NCBI GenBank assembly: GCA_964030785.1 | Contig: OZ034972.1 | Coordinates: 54,342,038-54,406,037 of the forward strand | Length of the DNA stretch: 64,000 bases | DNA from: Siderastrea siderea | Taxonomy: Eukaryota; Cnidaria; Anthozoa; Scleractinia; Rhizangiidae | Direction of reading: 5' to 3' | Shown: one piece after another, positions 35,535 to 38,399 of the stretch | Position numbering within the stretch: the stretch's first letter is position 1 | How the letters are laid out: each line of letters starts with the position of its first letter | Position numbers and translations under genes: made by a program | The notes under the pieces: generated by a model | What the model saw: the letters and a program-made list of their open reading frames with translations, nothing else | Databases searched by the model: none | Told to the model about the DNA's origin: nothing

Positions 35535-36934
35535 CACTTCAGTCAAGTAATTAAGGTCAAAATCAGGCTTGTTGTCTGAATGAGCAAGGCCTGGTCTGAG
35601 AATTCTGTATGGTTAGTTATAAAATAAGATATCAAATAATGATTGTATAAATGCACTTACAATATACCACATTTTTTTCAATCCTGGGTCATTTGCATCA
35701 AAGTCCACGACTGATTGAGTTGATAACAAATTGTAAGACTTCAGTTCTTGCTGTTCCACCATCTTGACCTGATGTGGTAAATTATTCAATAAATAATTTA
35801 TTAAATATAAACCTTTTACTGACAATAAGGGGAATAATATACCAAACCAGTGAAATGGCCGGCCGCAAAATTATAGTTTTATTTTAGGACGAAAGAATGC
35901 TTTATTTGTTGAATGGCTTACTGTGGATTTCAAAGTGAAAGTTGTGGTTTCGTCTGTTTGTTTGTTTTTGACGTACCGTCAAATTTTACTCAGAACTTGA
36001 TAAGATGCAAGAACCTAAAGTTAACCTACATTTGGCTCAGACATTAGTCCTTTGTGTAGATGGGTAGTTGGTTTATTGGATATTCTTTCAACCATTCGAT
36101 GTTCAAAACTGTAGTAATTGTCAACAACCTAAACAAAGGAAAGAAGTAACATTTATTACACTACAGGTACTGAGTTAATACCATCAAAGGAATAACATCT
36201 CACCTCAGCTTGTTATATTTTATCTCACTGGGAAATATGGCAATAGATGGTGAATATGTCCCTAAGCTGTATAGTGTCCATCAAATTAAGAAAAGTTGAT
36301 ATGAAAAAACTTACCATTTTTACTTCGCTGACAGATAAAGCTTGTTTAAGAAACTTGTTGAAGTGTGACTGCTGCCGTGACGCAGCTGAGATAGCGGTTT
36401 TTTTTTACACACAAGAAAAATAAACGTGTGATTTTGTTGAAAATTAGATATCACTTCCTCCTTTCAATTGAATAAATTAAACATTGCGCCCTCCCCCTTC
36501 ACCCCTCTCTTGGTGTATTACGTTACACACTGCTCCCCTCCCCCCCATCTTCCCGTTTTACAACCCCACCCCACCCCCCCCACCCCCACAGCCACCACCT
36601 GTTAGGATATTTTAAACTGCAACATCGACAAAGGTTTGAGCCATTCAAGCCATGAGCCGATTGTCGGGATATTTATTGCTGCCTGTATTTAGCAGTAGGG
36701 CCATAATTTTCGAGCAGTTACGTTTCCAAAGTTCTAGCATAATGACTTACAACAGAAGCTCACCTTTCCTTGGTTTACAAAGCCGTGTTTCAGCGCCAGT
36801 CTGTTTGCTTCGTCGTCACTGCCATCGATTTCCACCGTCCACCGATTCGAGTATTCCAAGGCCCTCGTAAAGACAACCGCAGAACTGAAGACGGCCCAAA
36901 ATAAAAGACTTTTCGAATGCATGATCTTTGCCAT
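318..36934 (-). CDS. Proprotein convertase-like (subtilisin/kexin, S8B) protein with C-terminal TSP1 repeats; whole 18-exon gene
   Basis: Predicted secreted serine endoprotease. I joined 18 minus-strand exons using GT-AG sites: 36764-36934, 36030-36128, 35661-35768, 33679-33810, 27691-27767, 27106-27194, 25903-26078, 17574-17789, 15055-15155, 14594-14697, 12463-12580, 11553-11872, 8824-9000, 2711-2887, 1385-1555, 863-1039, 621-797, 318-436. They sum to 2,709 nt (902 residues plus stop) with every junction phase agreeing, which strongly supports the model. Domain order: signal peptide, prodomain (about 35-105), S8 catalytic domain (about 106-435; D156, H197, N299, S372), P/homo-B domain (about 436-570, RRGDL motif), five full TSP1 repeats (571-863) and a truncated sixth (864-902). 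The family cleaves secretory precursors after basic residues, but several substrate-pocket acidic residues are replaced here and the prodomain lacks its basic cleavage site. TSP1 tails suggest matrix or cell-surface localisation (inference). The start is the first ATG, with A at -3 and G at +4. Confidence 0.88.
621..797 (-). CDS. Convertase exon 17: TSP1 repeat 5
   Basis: This 177-nt exon in phase 1-1 encodes [37 protein letters not shown] and RCNTQKC. It is a complete TSP1, with acceptor CTCCCAG and donor GTTATC. Confidence 0.9.
863..1039 (-). CDS. Convertase exon 16: TSP1 repeat 4
   Basis: This 177-nt exon in phase 1-1 encodes [38 protein letters not shown] and KCNTFGC. It is very close to repeat 1, which suggests recent exon duplication. 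It is separated from exon 17 by a short intron of 65 nt. Confidence 0.92.
1108..1335 (-). repeat. Penelope-like element terminal fragment
   Basis: Read on the minus strand, this stretch carries GAAGATGACTTCCGCTAAGG followed by TTGTCGAAACGTCA, a motif seen in ends of cnidarian Penelope-like retroelements, where hammerhead-type ribozyme remnants occur. It lies in intron 15 between two TSP1 exons. No reverse transcriptase is attached. Confidence 0.4.
1385..1555 (-). CDS. Convertase exon 15: TSP1 repeat 3
   Basis: This 171-nt exon in phase 1-1 encodes [39 protein letters not shown] and NCNTQLC. It is a complete six-cysteine TSP1 with a GEWS.CS.TCG core. Confidence 0.92.
1864..1947. repeat. Short hairpin MITE
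   Basis: Two 36-bp arms (1864-1899 and 1912-1947) are near-perfect reverse complements around a 12-bp loop, beginning TGCGCGGAGATATGAAATTT. This palindromic repeat type is common in coral DNA. It lies in intron 14. The AT-rich sequence after it (1960-2210) is made of degenerate TTTCCGAAGATT-like units. Confidence 0.75.
2711..2887 (-). CDS. Convertase exon 14: TSP1 repeat 2
   Basis: This 177-nt exon in phase 1-1 encodes [20 protein letters not shown], then [16 protein letters not shown] and SQSCNSSPC: a complete six-cysteine TSP1. It resembles repeat 3 more than repeat 1 (NGNW start). Confidence 0.92.
2888..3880. other. Intron 13, proximal part: no gene seen
   Basis: This is the start of the 5.9 kb intron between TSP1 repeats 1 and 2. 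A short plus-strand reading frame at 3113-3313 has coiled-coil character but no recognisable family. A TATATAAA string lies near 3488. The segment near 3773-3790 (GCGGCATAGCGGTGCCGG) recurs inverted at about 5433-5450 on the far side of the LINE. Confidence 0.4.
3886..5030 (+). mobile_element. 5'-truncated CR1/L2-type LINE fragment
   Basis: The fragment encodes the core of a non-LTR reverse transcriptase. [17 protein letters not shown] (motif B) and YADDT (catalytic motif C) lie in 3907-4422. The characteristic C-terminal region with NRAARVL, YNLR and [14 protein letters not shown] lies in 4462-4866. Two frameshifts (about 4370 and 4460) break the frame, so it is dead. The 3' end has an AATAAA and a CTCACCTC-type tail. 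It sits antisense to the convertase in intron 13. Nothing of the endonuclease or 5' half remains. Confidence 0.8.
5534..5827. repeat. Pair of direct repeats, about 65 bp each
   Basis: The segments 5534-5600 and 5762-5827 share AATAGTTCCTTATCCCACC, GCTGACTCAT.AGCATTAA and GTGTGGGGAGACTCCTGTC. They are direct copies about 228 bp apart, compatible with short terminal repeats of a deleted element. The rest of 5040-6500 is AT-rich and shows no gene. Confidence 0.6.
6522..6606. repeat. Perfect hairpin MITE, 34-bp arms
   Basis: The left arm 6522-6555 and right arm 6573-6606 are exact reverse complements around a 17-bp loop, with core ACGCAGTCGTTTTTAGGAG. Perfect arms suggest a recent insertion or strong homogenisation. 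It lies in intron 13. Confidence 0.85.
6607..8823. other. Intron 13, distal part: no gene seen
   Basis: This is unique-looking AT-rich DNA with only short open frames of no recognisable family. From about 8400 to 8640 it becomes a degenerate repeat (TTCGGGAAACTTCG, CTTCGAAAACC, ATCTTCGG), similar in style to 1980-2150. Confidence 0.4.
8824..9000 (-). CDS. Convertase exon 13: TSP1 repeat 1
   Basis: This 177-nt exon in phase 1-1 encodes one complete TSP1 module: [26 protein letters not shown], a PPPSHSG loop and RRCNTHKC. Six cysteines and the layered Trp/Arg residues are present, and the W-x-x-W motif could be C-mannosylated. Confidence 0.92.
9860..10145. repeat. Fragment of the AAATTAACGCG repeat family
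   Basis: This stretch is a diverged inverted copy of about 15830-16055. It shares the TTAACGCGAATTTTTGAAAT motif, the GTTAACAAAAATTAACGCGA motif and GAGAAATTGGGGCCAAAAT. It therefore belongs to the same family as the left arm of the foldback element at 15810-17541. Confidence 0.65.
10825..11060 (+). mobile_element. tRNA-derived SINE
   Basis: The head is tRNA-like: an A-box-like GGTGGCCTAATTGTTAG (about 10828-10844) and a B box GGTTCAAGCCC (10873-10883). It is followed by a body with TACCCAGGTGTATAAATGGG and TGCGATGGACTAGCATCCC, a widespread cnidarian SINE body type. Such elements are transcribed by RNA polymerase III and moved by LINE machinery. It lies in intron 12. Confidence 0.75.
11205..11490. 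repeat. Rearranged fragments of a tRNA-type SINE
   Basis: This matches parts of the SINE cluster at 37.8-38.4 kb. A tail block (TTTTTTCTTTGTCC...GCTCGTGAC...ACCGAGCTTAAAATTTAC) is followed by a head block (CGACATTGCTGATTCTAGCA and GAGTCTCTCGTAGCTCAG), but the tRNA body with the B box is missing. It lies just upstream of exon 12 in intron 12. Confidence 0.6.
11553..11872 (-). CDS. Convertase exon 12: P (homo-B) domain
   Basis: This 320-nt exon, entering in phase 2 and leaving in phase 1, encodes most of the P domain: [20 protein letters not shown] with the RGDL motif, then a W..M..HYWGE..MGVWKL segment. The P domain is diagnostic of kexin/furin-type proteases and stabilises the catalytic domain. 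The phase-1 end allows the downstream TSP1 exons to be added as modules. Confidence 0.92.
12463..12580 (-). CDS. Convertase exon 11: catalytic/P-domain junction
   Basis: This 118-nt exon, entering in phase 1 and leaving in phase 2, encodes [20 protein letters not shown], the conserved G.G..DA...V..A..W segment that ends the catalytic domain and opens the P domain. Acceptor GATACAG, donor GTAAGA. Confidence 0.9.
12590..13740. other. Intron 10: no gene seen; short repeats
   Basis: The intron between exons 10 and 11 is AT-rich. At 12966-13002 the motif GGTTTAGGTATGTCACG occurs twice in tandem. A GC-richer patch (13000-13090) follows. No coding signal is seen. Confidence 0.4.
13743..13778. repeat. 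AAT microsatellite
   Basis: An uninterrupted AAT/ATA trinucleotide run of about 12 units in intron 10. Confidence 0.9.
14466..14493. repeat. CAA microsatellite
   Basis: A run of about nine CAA/ACA units in intron 10, about 100 bp upstream of exon 10's donor side. A short inverted pair GAGCAGGCTC/GAGCCTGCTC lies near 14317-14380. Confidence 0.8.
14594..14697 (-). CDS. Convertase exon 10: end of catalytic domain
   Basis: This 104-nt exon, entering in phase 2 and leaving in phase 1, encodes [19 protein letters not shown] and then WVTNKAG. Both are highly conserved at the end of the S8B catalytic domain. Confidence 0.9.
15055..15155 (-). CDS. Convertase exon 9: catalytic Ser region
   Basis: This 101-nt exon leaves in phase 2 and encodes [20 protein letters not shown], matching the G-T-S-A-x-A-P motif around the catalytic serine (S372). 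The usual Pro after the serine motif is lost. Acceptor TTACAG, donor GTAAGT. Confidence 0.88.
15353..15583. mobile_element. MITE with 45-48 bp terminal inverted repeats
   Basis: The left end 15353-15400 and right end 15540-15583 are inverted copies. Both start CAGTTyAACTGTCTATCC and run inward to AACACGACTGAGTT-type sequence. The element is about 230 bp with no coding capacity and lies in intron 8. Confidence 0.8.
16197..16376. repeat. Minisatellite GTGACCACGA, left arm
   Basis: About 17 units of 10-11 bp (GTGACCACGA, with some GTAGACCACGA variants). Reading frames across it are translations of the repeat and not genes. Confidence 0.9.
17283..17397. repeat. Minisatellite TCACTCGTGG, right arm
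   Basis: About 11 units, the reverse complement of the left-arm array, with different unit number and order. The arrays have therefore diverged independently since the arms formed. Confidence 0.9.
17574..17789 (-). CDS. Convertase exon 8: oxyanion-hole Asn region
   Basis: These 72 codons in phase 0 begin with [18 protein letters not shown]299 is the oxyanion-hole Asn as in furin and most convertases (PC2-type enzymes have Asp). Eleven residues later furin has Asp306 in the S1 pocket, and this protein has Ser310 (DSCAFSGY). The conserved NSIYTIAI strand and YSEPC segment follow. Confidence 0.92.
18556..19093. mobile_element. pogo/Tigger-like non-autonomous DNA transposon
   Basis: The termini read CAGTGAATCCTCGAATTAAC on the left and the complement of CAGTGGAACCTCGATTTAAC on the right. 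Both are flanked by TA, the usual target duplication of Tc1/mariner-pogo elements. The interior carries several CGTTATATCGAGG motifs. At 538 bp without a reading frame it is a deletion derivative. It lies in intron 7. Confidence 0.8.
19135..19935. mobile_element. Inverted-repeat element with GGACTAC tandem ends
   Basis: The ends are AGGGACTTTAAGATACGGTG followed by tandem ACTACGG units, and the reverse complement at the right. The flanks share ATT, a candidate 3-bp target duplication. The element is 801 bp with no long reading frame. Tandem subterminal units give it the same architecture as its neighbour at 20028. Confidence 0.75.
20560..22980. other. Interior of the 5.65 kb element: no gene seen
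   Basis: AT-rich, gene-poor sequence with no recognisable protein motif on either strand. A 22-bp motif TGCGG..GATAACCAGAA..GG near 20276 recurs inverted near 23575, hinting at an inner inverted-repeat structure. Confidence 0.4.
22990..23103 (+). CDS. Short hypothetical reading frame inside the 5.65 kb element
   Basis: An ATG-to-TAG frame of 37 codons with a charged, protein-like composition ([19 protein letters not shown]). It has no identified family and may be chance or a remnant exon captured by the element. It is listed because it is the most protein-like stretch in the interior. Confidence 0.2.
   Translation: MSSEQPGTCDSDVETVFWRDVISQKLDQRNQSRSANV
24905..25294. mobile_element. TTAA-type MITE, copy 1
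   Basis: The ends are TTAAAG.GGACTATGTCACGG and its reverse complement CCGTGACATAGTCCCTTTAA, about 390 bp apart, with TTAA at both ends as in piggyBac-type insertions. The left end has a 2-bp insertion. It is nested inside the 5.65 kb element. Confidence 0.75.
25903..26078 (-). CDS. Convertase exon 7: catalytic domain, substrate-pocket segment
   Basis: This 176-nt exon enters in phase 1 and leaves in phase 0. It contains the DEARALS and IYSNSWGP segments typical of S8B proteases. Relative to furin, Asp258 (S1) is kept as D262 and Glu236 as E240, while Glu257, Asp259 and Asp264 are replaced by F261, W263 and A268. Numbering of furin is from memory. Confidence 0.9.
26189..26644 (-). CDS. Hypothetical membrane-anchored protein, open frame of 151 codons inside intron 6
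   Basis: A continuous minus-strand frame, long for this AT-rich DNA. An internal Met precedes a hydrophobic segment ([15 protein letters not shown]) followed by Arg/Lys, like a signal anchor. A hydrophilic region with N-glycosylation-type sites (NDT, NSS) and spaced cysteines ([10 protein letters not shown]) follows. I recognise no family. It is on the same strand as the convertase, between exons 6 and 7. It could be a nested gene, an alternative exon or a chance frame, and no splice partner is evident. Confidence 0.33.
   Translation of the reverse strand: MISDQHQINAITVLILFSKARILKAVKNPQMCCCNKILSIKKSLSMPCCTILICCIAGLSFVTRYSLCKRRLMGSSIYTPGRPMEVYVNDTRNTFETFLFPVAIVAYINSDLSDYFEKYKVLINAAVDECEIESIDCVQFNSSIVRLEWYS
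26644..27012. mobile_element. TTAA-type MITE, copy 2
   Basis: A diverged copy of 24905-25294 in the same orientation (TTAAAGGGACTATGTCACGG, GCAATCCATTTCCATCCGAG). Its right end has decayed to AAAATCCGTGAAAATC. It lies in intron 6, 94 nt from exon 6. Confidence 0.75.
27106..27194 (-). CDS. Convertase exon 6: catalytic His region
   Basis: This 89-nt exon, entering in phase 2 and leaving in phase 1, encodes [20 protein letters not shown], the S8B motif around the catalytic His (H197), and ends in the conserved AFNARIGG segment. Acceptor TTCTTCAG, donor GTATGT. Confidence 0.9.
27691..27767 (-). CDS. Convertase exon 5
   Basis: This 77-nt exon enters in phase 0 and leaves in phase 2 at a GTAAGT donor. 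Its start (DEKASFDV) continues the NYD..ASFDV motif across the junction with exon 4, which confirms the join. The segment before the catalytic His (NLSLSLSG) lacks the acidic residue equivalent to furin Asp191. Confidence 0.84.
28034..28234 (+). CDS. Cysteine-rich zinc-finger-like exon or fragment
   Basis: A short plus-strand frame with paired cysteines and histidines: CEKC, then [14 protein letters not shown], then CCDC, in 66 residues. The spacing suggests a small treble-clef or RING/B-box-like metal site. It has no ATG at its start and is preceded by a possible AG acceptor, so it may be an exon. It is antisense to the convertase in intron 4. It could be a remnant of a captured gene or transposon. 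The family is not recognised. Confidence 0.33.
   Translation: MFFHQERSECEKCVNHDSLSHKIAAPRICHMEDCKLMFCRRCLSDAFQAFGKICCDCITNKPRQNE
28330..28408. repeat. Hairpin MITE, 29-bp arms
   Basis: The arms 28330-28358 and 28380-28408 (TAGCCTGTGTACAGCCGTCC and complement) are nearly perfect inverted repeats around a 21-bp loop. A half-copy (GGCTGTACACAGGCTAAC) occurs at about 23281-23299. Confidence 0.8.
28810..28954 (+). repeat. 5' LTR of Gypsy element 1
   Basis: 145 bp, TG...CA. It differs from the 3' LTR at four positions (2.8%), suggesting a moderately old insertion. A TGG at 28955 directly after it could begin the primer-binding site; I could not match it to a tRNA. Confidence 0.93.
29070..30245 (+). 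pseudogene. Gypsy element 1 gag and protease
   Basis: This is the structural (Gag) and aspartic protease part of the polyprotein, 391 codons from ATG to TAA. The N-terminal capsid-like region is followed by two zinc-knuckle remnants, both damaged: the first lacks its leading Cys ([14 protein letters not shown]), the second has a shortened spacer ([11 protein letters not shown]). The protease active site [11 protein letters not shown] lies near residue 355. The TAA at 30243-30245 is a single in-frame stop, and homology continues in the same frame beyond it. Confidence 0.88.
30246..33218 (+). pseudogene. Gypsy element 1 pol (reverse transcriptase, RNase H, integrase), broken
   Basis: The reverse transcriptase is recognisable from [18 protein letters not shown] and [10 protein letters not shown] (catalytic DD) around 30850-31184. 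RNase H is recognisable from [13 protein letters not shown] (31470-31520). The integrase zinc finger (H..H then C..C in DQCKPC) lies at about 32110-32230, with catalytic residues in SSDMF, TDNGPQ and NGSAER. Breaks: a frameshift near 30680, a shift near 30850, stops at 31182 and 31521, further shifts around 31620-32100, a deletion of roughly 14 codons after the first integrase Asp, and a shift near 32600. Confidence 0.88.
33427..33440 (+). other. Polypurine tract of Gypsy element 1
   Basis: GAAAGAGAGGGAGA lies directly before the 3' LTR, the standard position of the plus-strand primer site in LTR retrotransposons. Confidence 0.8.
33441..33585 (+). repeat. 3' LTR of Gypsy element 1
   Basis: 145 bp, 141 of 145 positions identical to the 5' LTR, ending GTGACA. 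It is followed by AACAA. Confidence 0.93.
33679..33810 (-). CDS. Convertase exon 4: catalytic Asp region
   Basis: These 44 codons in phase 0 lie between TTTCTAG and a GTACGC donor. They carry [16 protein letters not shown], the S8 motif around the catalytic Asp (D156). The next residue, Asp154 in furin (S2 pocket), is Glu157 here. The exon lies 94 bp from the 3' LTR of a Gypsy element, and its 5' end is duplicated upstream at 34332-34380. Confidence 0.9.
33776..34331. repeat. Tandem duplication, copy 1 (includes the 5' end of exon 4)
   Basis: A 556-bp unit starting ATTACATTGTATGTTGGCTG and repeated directly after itself. It includes the first 35 nt of convertase exon 4 with its splice acceptor, plus adjacent intron (CATCATATATGACGTTTGAA, GAACGACCGAGTGCTTA). 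Confidence 0.9.
34332..35609. repeat. Tandem duplication, copy 2, interrupted by a LINE
   Basis: A second copy of the 556-bp unit, split into 34332-34895 and 35534-35609 by a LINE insertion. It carries an extra AAGGTGG-containing stretch near 34410-34490. The duplicated exon-4 start with its CTAG acceptor lies at 34332-34380 but continues into intron sequence, so it is a pseudo-exon. Confidence 0.88.
34896..35533 (+). mobile_element. 5'-truncated CR1/L2-type LINE, 3' end only
   Basis: The C-terminal end of a LINE ORF2 is present: [31 protein letters not shown]. It ends in a (TTGA)n tail (35491-35533), typical of elements that prime on short tandem repeats. ACAC at 34892-34895 and 35534-35537 is a short target duplication. 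It is related to the LINE at 3886-5030 but clearly a different subfamily. It is inserted in copy 2 of the tandem duplication, antisense to the convertase. Confidence 0.85.
35661..35768 (-). CDS. Convertase exon 3: end of prodomain and start of catalytic domain
   Basis: These 36 codons in phase 0 run from a CAG acceptor to a GTAAGT donor. The conserved VEQQ near the prodomain end is present (residues 94-97), as is the DP....MWY signature of the mature N-terminus (P117, WY 124-125). The position where family members carry R-x-K/R-R reads Y102-N-L-L105, so the canonical autocatalytic cleavage site is absent. Confidence 0.86.
36030..36128 (-). CDS. Convertase exon 2: prodomain
   Basis: These 33 codons in phase 0 start after TTTGTTTAG and end before a GTAGGT donor. 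They encode the mid-prodomain ([15 protein letters not shown]), which aligns with the conserved D.YHF.HR motif of furin-type prodomains. No dibasic site is present. Confidence 0.85.
36533..36598. repeat. C-rich low-complexity tract
   Basis: A nearly pure C/T-A tract (CCCCACCCCCCCCACCCCCA) in intron 1 of the convertase gene. On the minus strand it is G-rich and could fold as a quadruplex. Confidence 0.8.
36764..36934 (-). CDS. Convertase exon 1: signal peptide and start of prodomain
   Basis: The 57 codons begin at an ATG in a good Kozak context. Residues about 5-26 form a hydrophobic signal peptide (core [13 protein letters not shown]), followed by the start of the inhibitory prodomain, with the HGFVNQGK stretch matching the conserved HGF..G.. 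motif of convertase prodomains. The exon ends at GGAAAG followed by a GTGAGC donor, phase 0. Confidence 0.87.
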
Positions 36935-37830
36935 TTTCTCGCGATCATCAGGTGAAAACGTCAACTTTCTGAGTTGAGTTTTTTAGTAGAGAGGTTAACA
37001 AAGCCCCTTTTCTTCTGAGTAAACACACCGTTTTTTTAGCTGAGTTCTAAGAGGATTGAGGATTGACTTCAGTTGATTCACTTCCGTGATTTGTAGTTTA
37101 AATTAAAAAATGTCGCTCTGGCTATGAAGACTTACTAGGTATCCATTTCAGTCACGATTACATCACCTCCCGACATCACGTCCACACATCACGCCATGTC
37201 AGCTGGCAACAGAATTGTTTAGAAACGGATATTTTTAGCGCATACTCCCTCGCTGATAAATTTATTGGCAAAATATTTTGAGGAGTTGTTATTTTGTAAA
37301 GCTTTAATCCCCTGAATTTTCAGCATGAATTCCTCTAAAGTTTATCAGGGATGTAAGCGGATAATTAAAATATGTCACGAGTGTCGTTTTGCTGGAAAAT
37401 CACCGTTTATTAAGTTAAAATTGCAGATAATGCAAGTGTCCAAGTCCAGGTTTTAAGCCAGAAGAGCGAACCGAATTACAATTAAATGATAATATAACCC
37501 AGACGATAAATCAATCCGGGATCAATCCCTTTGTGCCGTTTCAGAAGCAGATTTTCGAATTCAAGACTTGCTAGAAATCATAGACTTCTATGAGAGTAAA
37601 AAAATAAATCACTGAAATCAGCATATGACCTTTCTCTGATAATAAGTTAGAACATCCGTTTTAGCGAAGAGTTCATTGGAGTTCCTTCAGCAATCCAGGA
37701 ATGGCTAATTCAGTAGTAGACAAGAAAAGGAAGTGGAATATAAATCAACTGCTTTTAACTTTCAATAAAGATTAGGATCTTCTAACATTGCTTCTGGAAA
37801 AAGCCAAAATAGCTCAGTATTGAAGATAAA
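36935..37830. other. Upstream region of the convertase gene
   Basis: This should hold the promoter and 5' UTR. I see no convincing TATA box or other gene here. The sequence is AT-rich and unremarkable. Confidence 0.4.
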
Positions 37831-38395
37831 GTATTCAACATGACACGAGCATGGGACAAAGAAAAAATATGAGTCCCCAACGGGAATCGAACCCATGGCC
37901 TCCCAGATACCAGTTGGGCGCTCTAACCAACTGAGCTACGAGAGAATCGTTGTGAGCTGGGCCATTTACTAGGTTGATATTTGACACGCGTCCTGCATAC
38001 TGCTAGGATGAAGTATTCAACATGACACGAGCATGGGACAAAGAAAAAATCTGAGTCCCCGACGGCCTCCCAGATACCAGTTGGGCGCTCTAACCAACTG
38101 AGCTACGAGAGACTATAAACTTAATTGATGATTTCGACATTGCTGATCCTAGCAGTATGCAGACGCGTGTCACATATCAACCTAGTAAATGGCCCAGCTC
38201 ACAACGAGTCTCTCGTAGCTCAGTTGCATAGTTAGAGCGCCCAACCGGTATCTGGGAGGCCATGGGTTCGATTCCCGTCGGGGACTCAGATTTTTTCTTT
38301 GTCCCATGCTCGTGTCATGTTGAATACTTCATCTTCATTATTTGTCACCGAGCTTAAAATTTACCATCTTTATTATTTACTATAGCTCAGTATTA
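37830..38395. mobile_element. Cluster of three tRNA-derived SINE copies
   Basis: The copies share a tRNA-like head (GTCTCTCGTAGCTCAGTTGG to GGGGACTC) and a tail (TTTTTTCTTTGTCCCATGCT, CATGTTGAATACTTCATC). Copy A (minus) has head 37871-37945 with a complete B box (GGTTCGATTCC, complement at 37883-37893). Copy B (minus) has head about 38051-38113 and lacks about 15 bp including the B box. Copy C (plus) has head about 38205-38287 with a B box at 38265-38275 and a small insertion in the D-arm region. A and B are in tandem and C is inverted. They resemble tRNA genes but carry SINE tails and body mismatches. Confidence 0.78.
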
Positions 38396-38399
38396 TTAA

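Noticed and set aside
37871..38290. tRNA genes
   Set aside because: The heads look like a tRNA with A and B boxes, but they carry SINE tails, occur as variant copies with deletions or insertions, and show imperfect anticodon stems.
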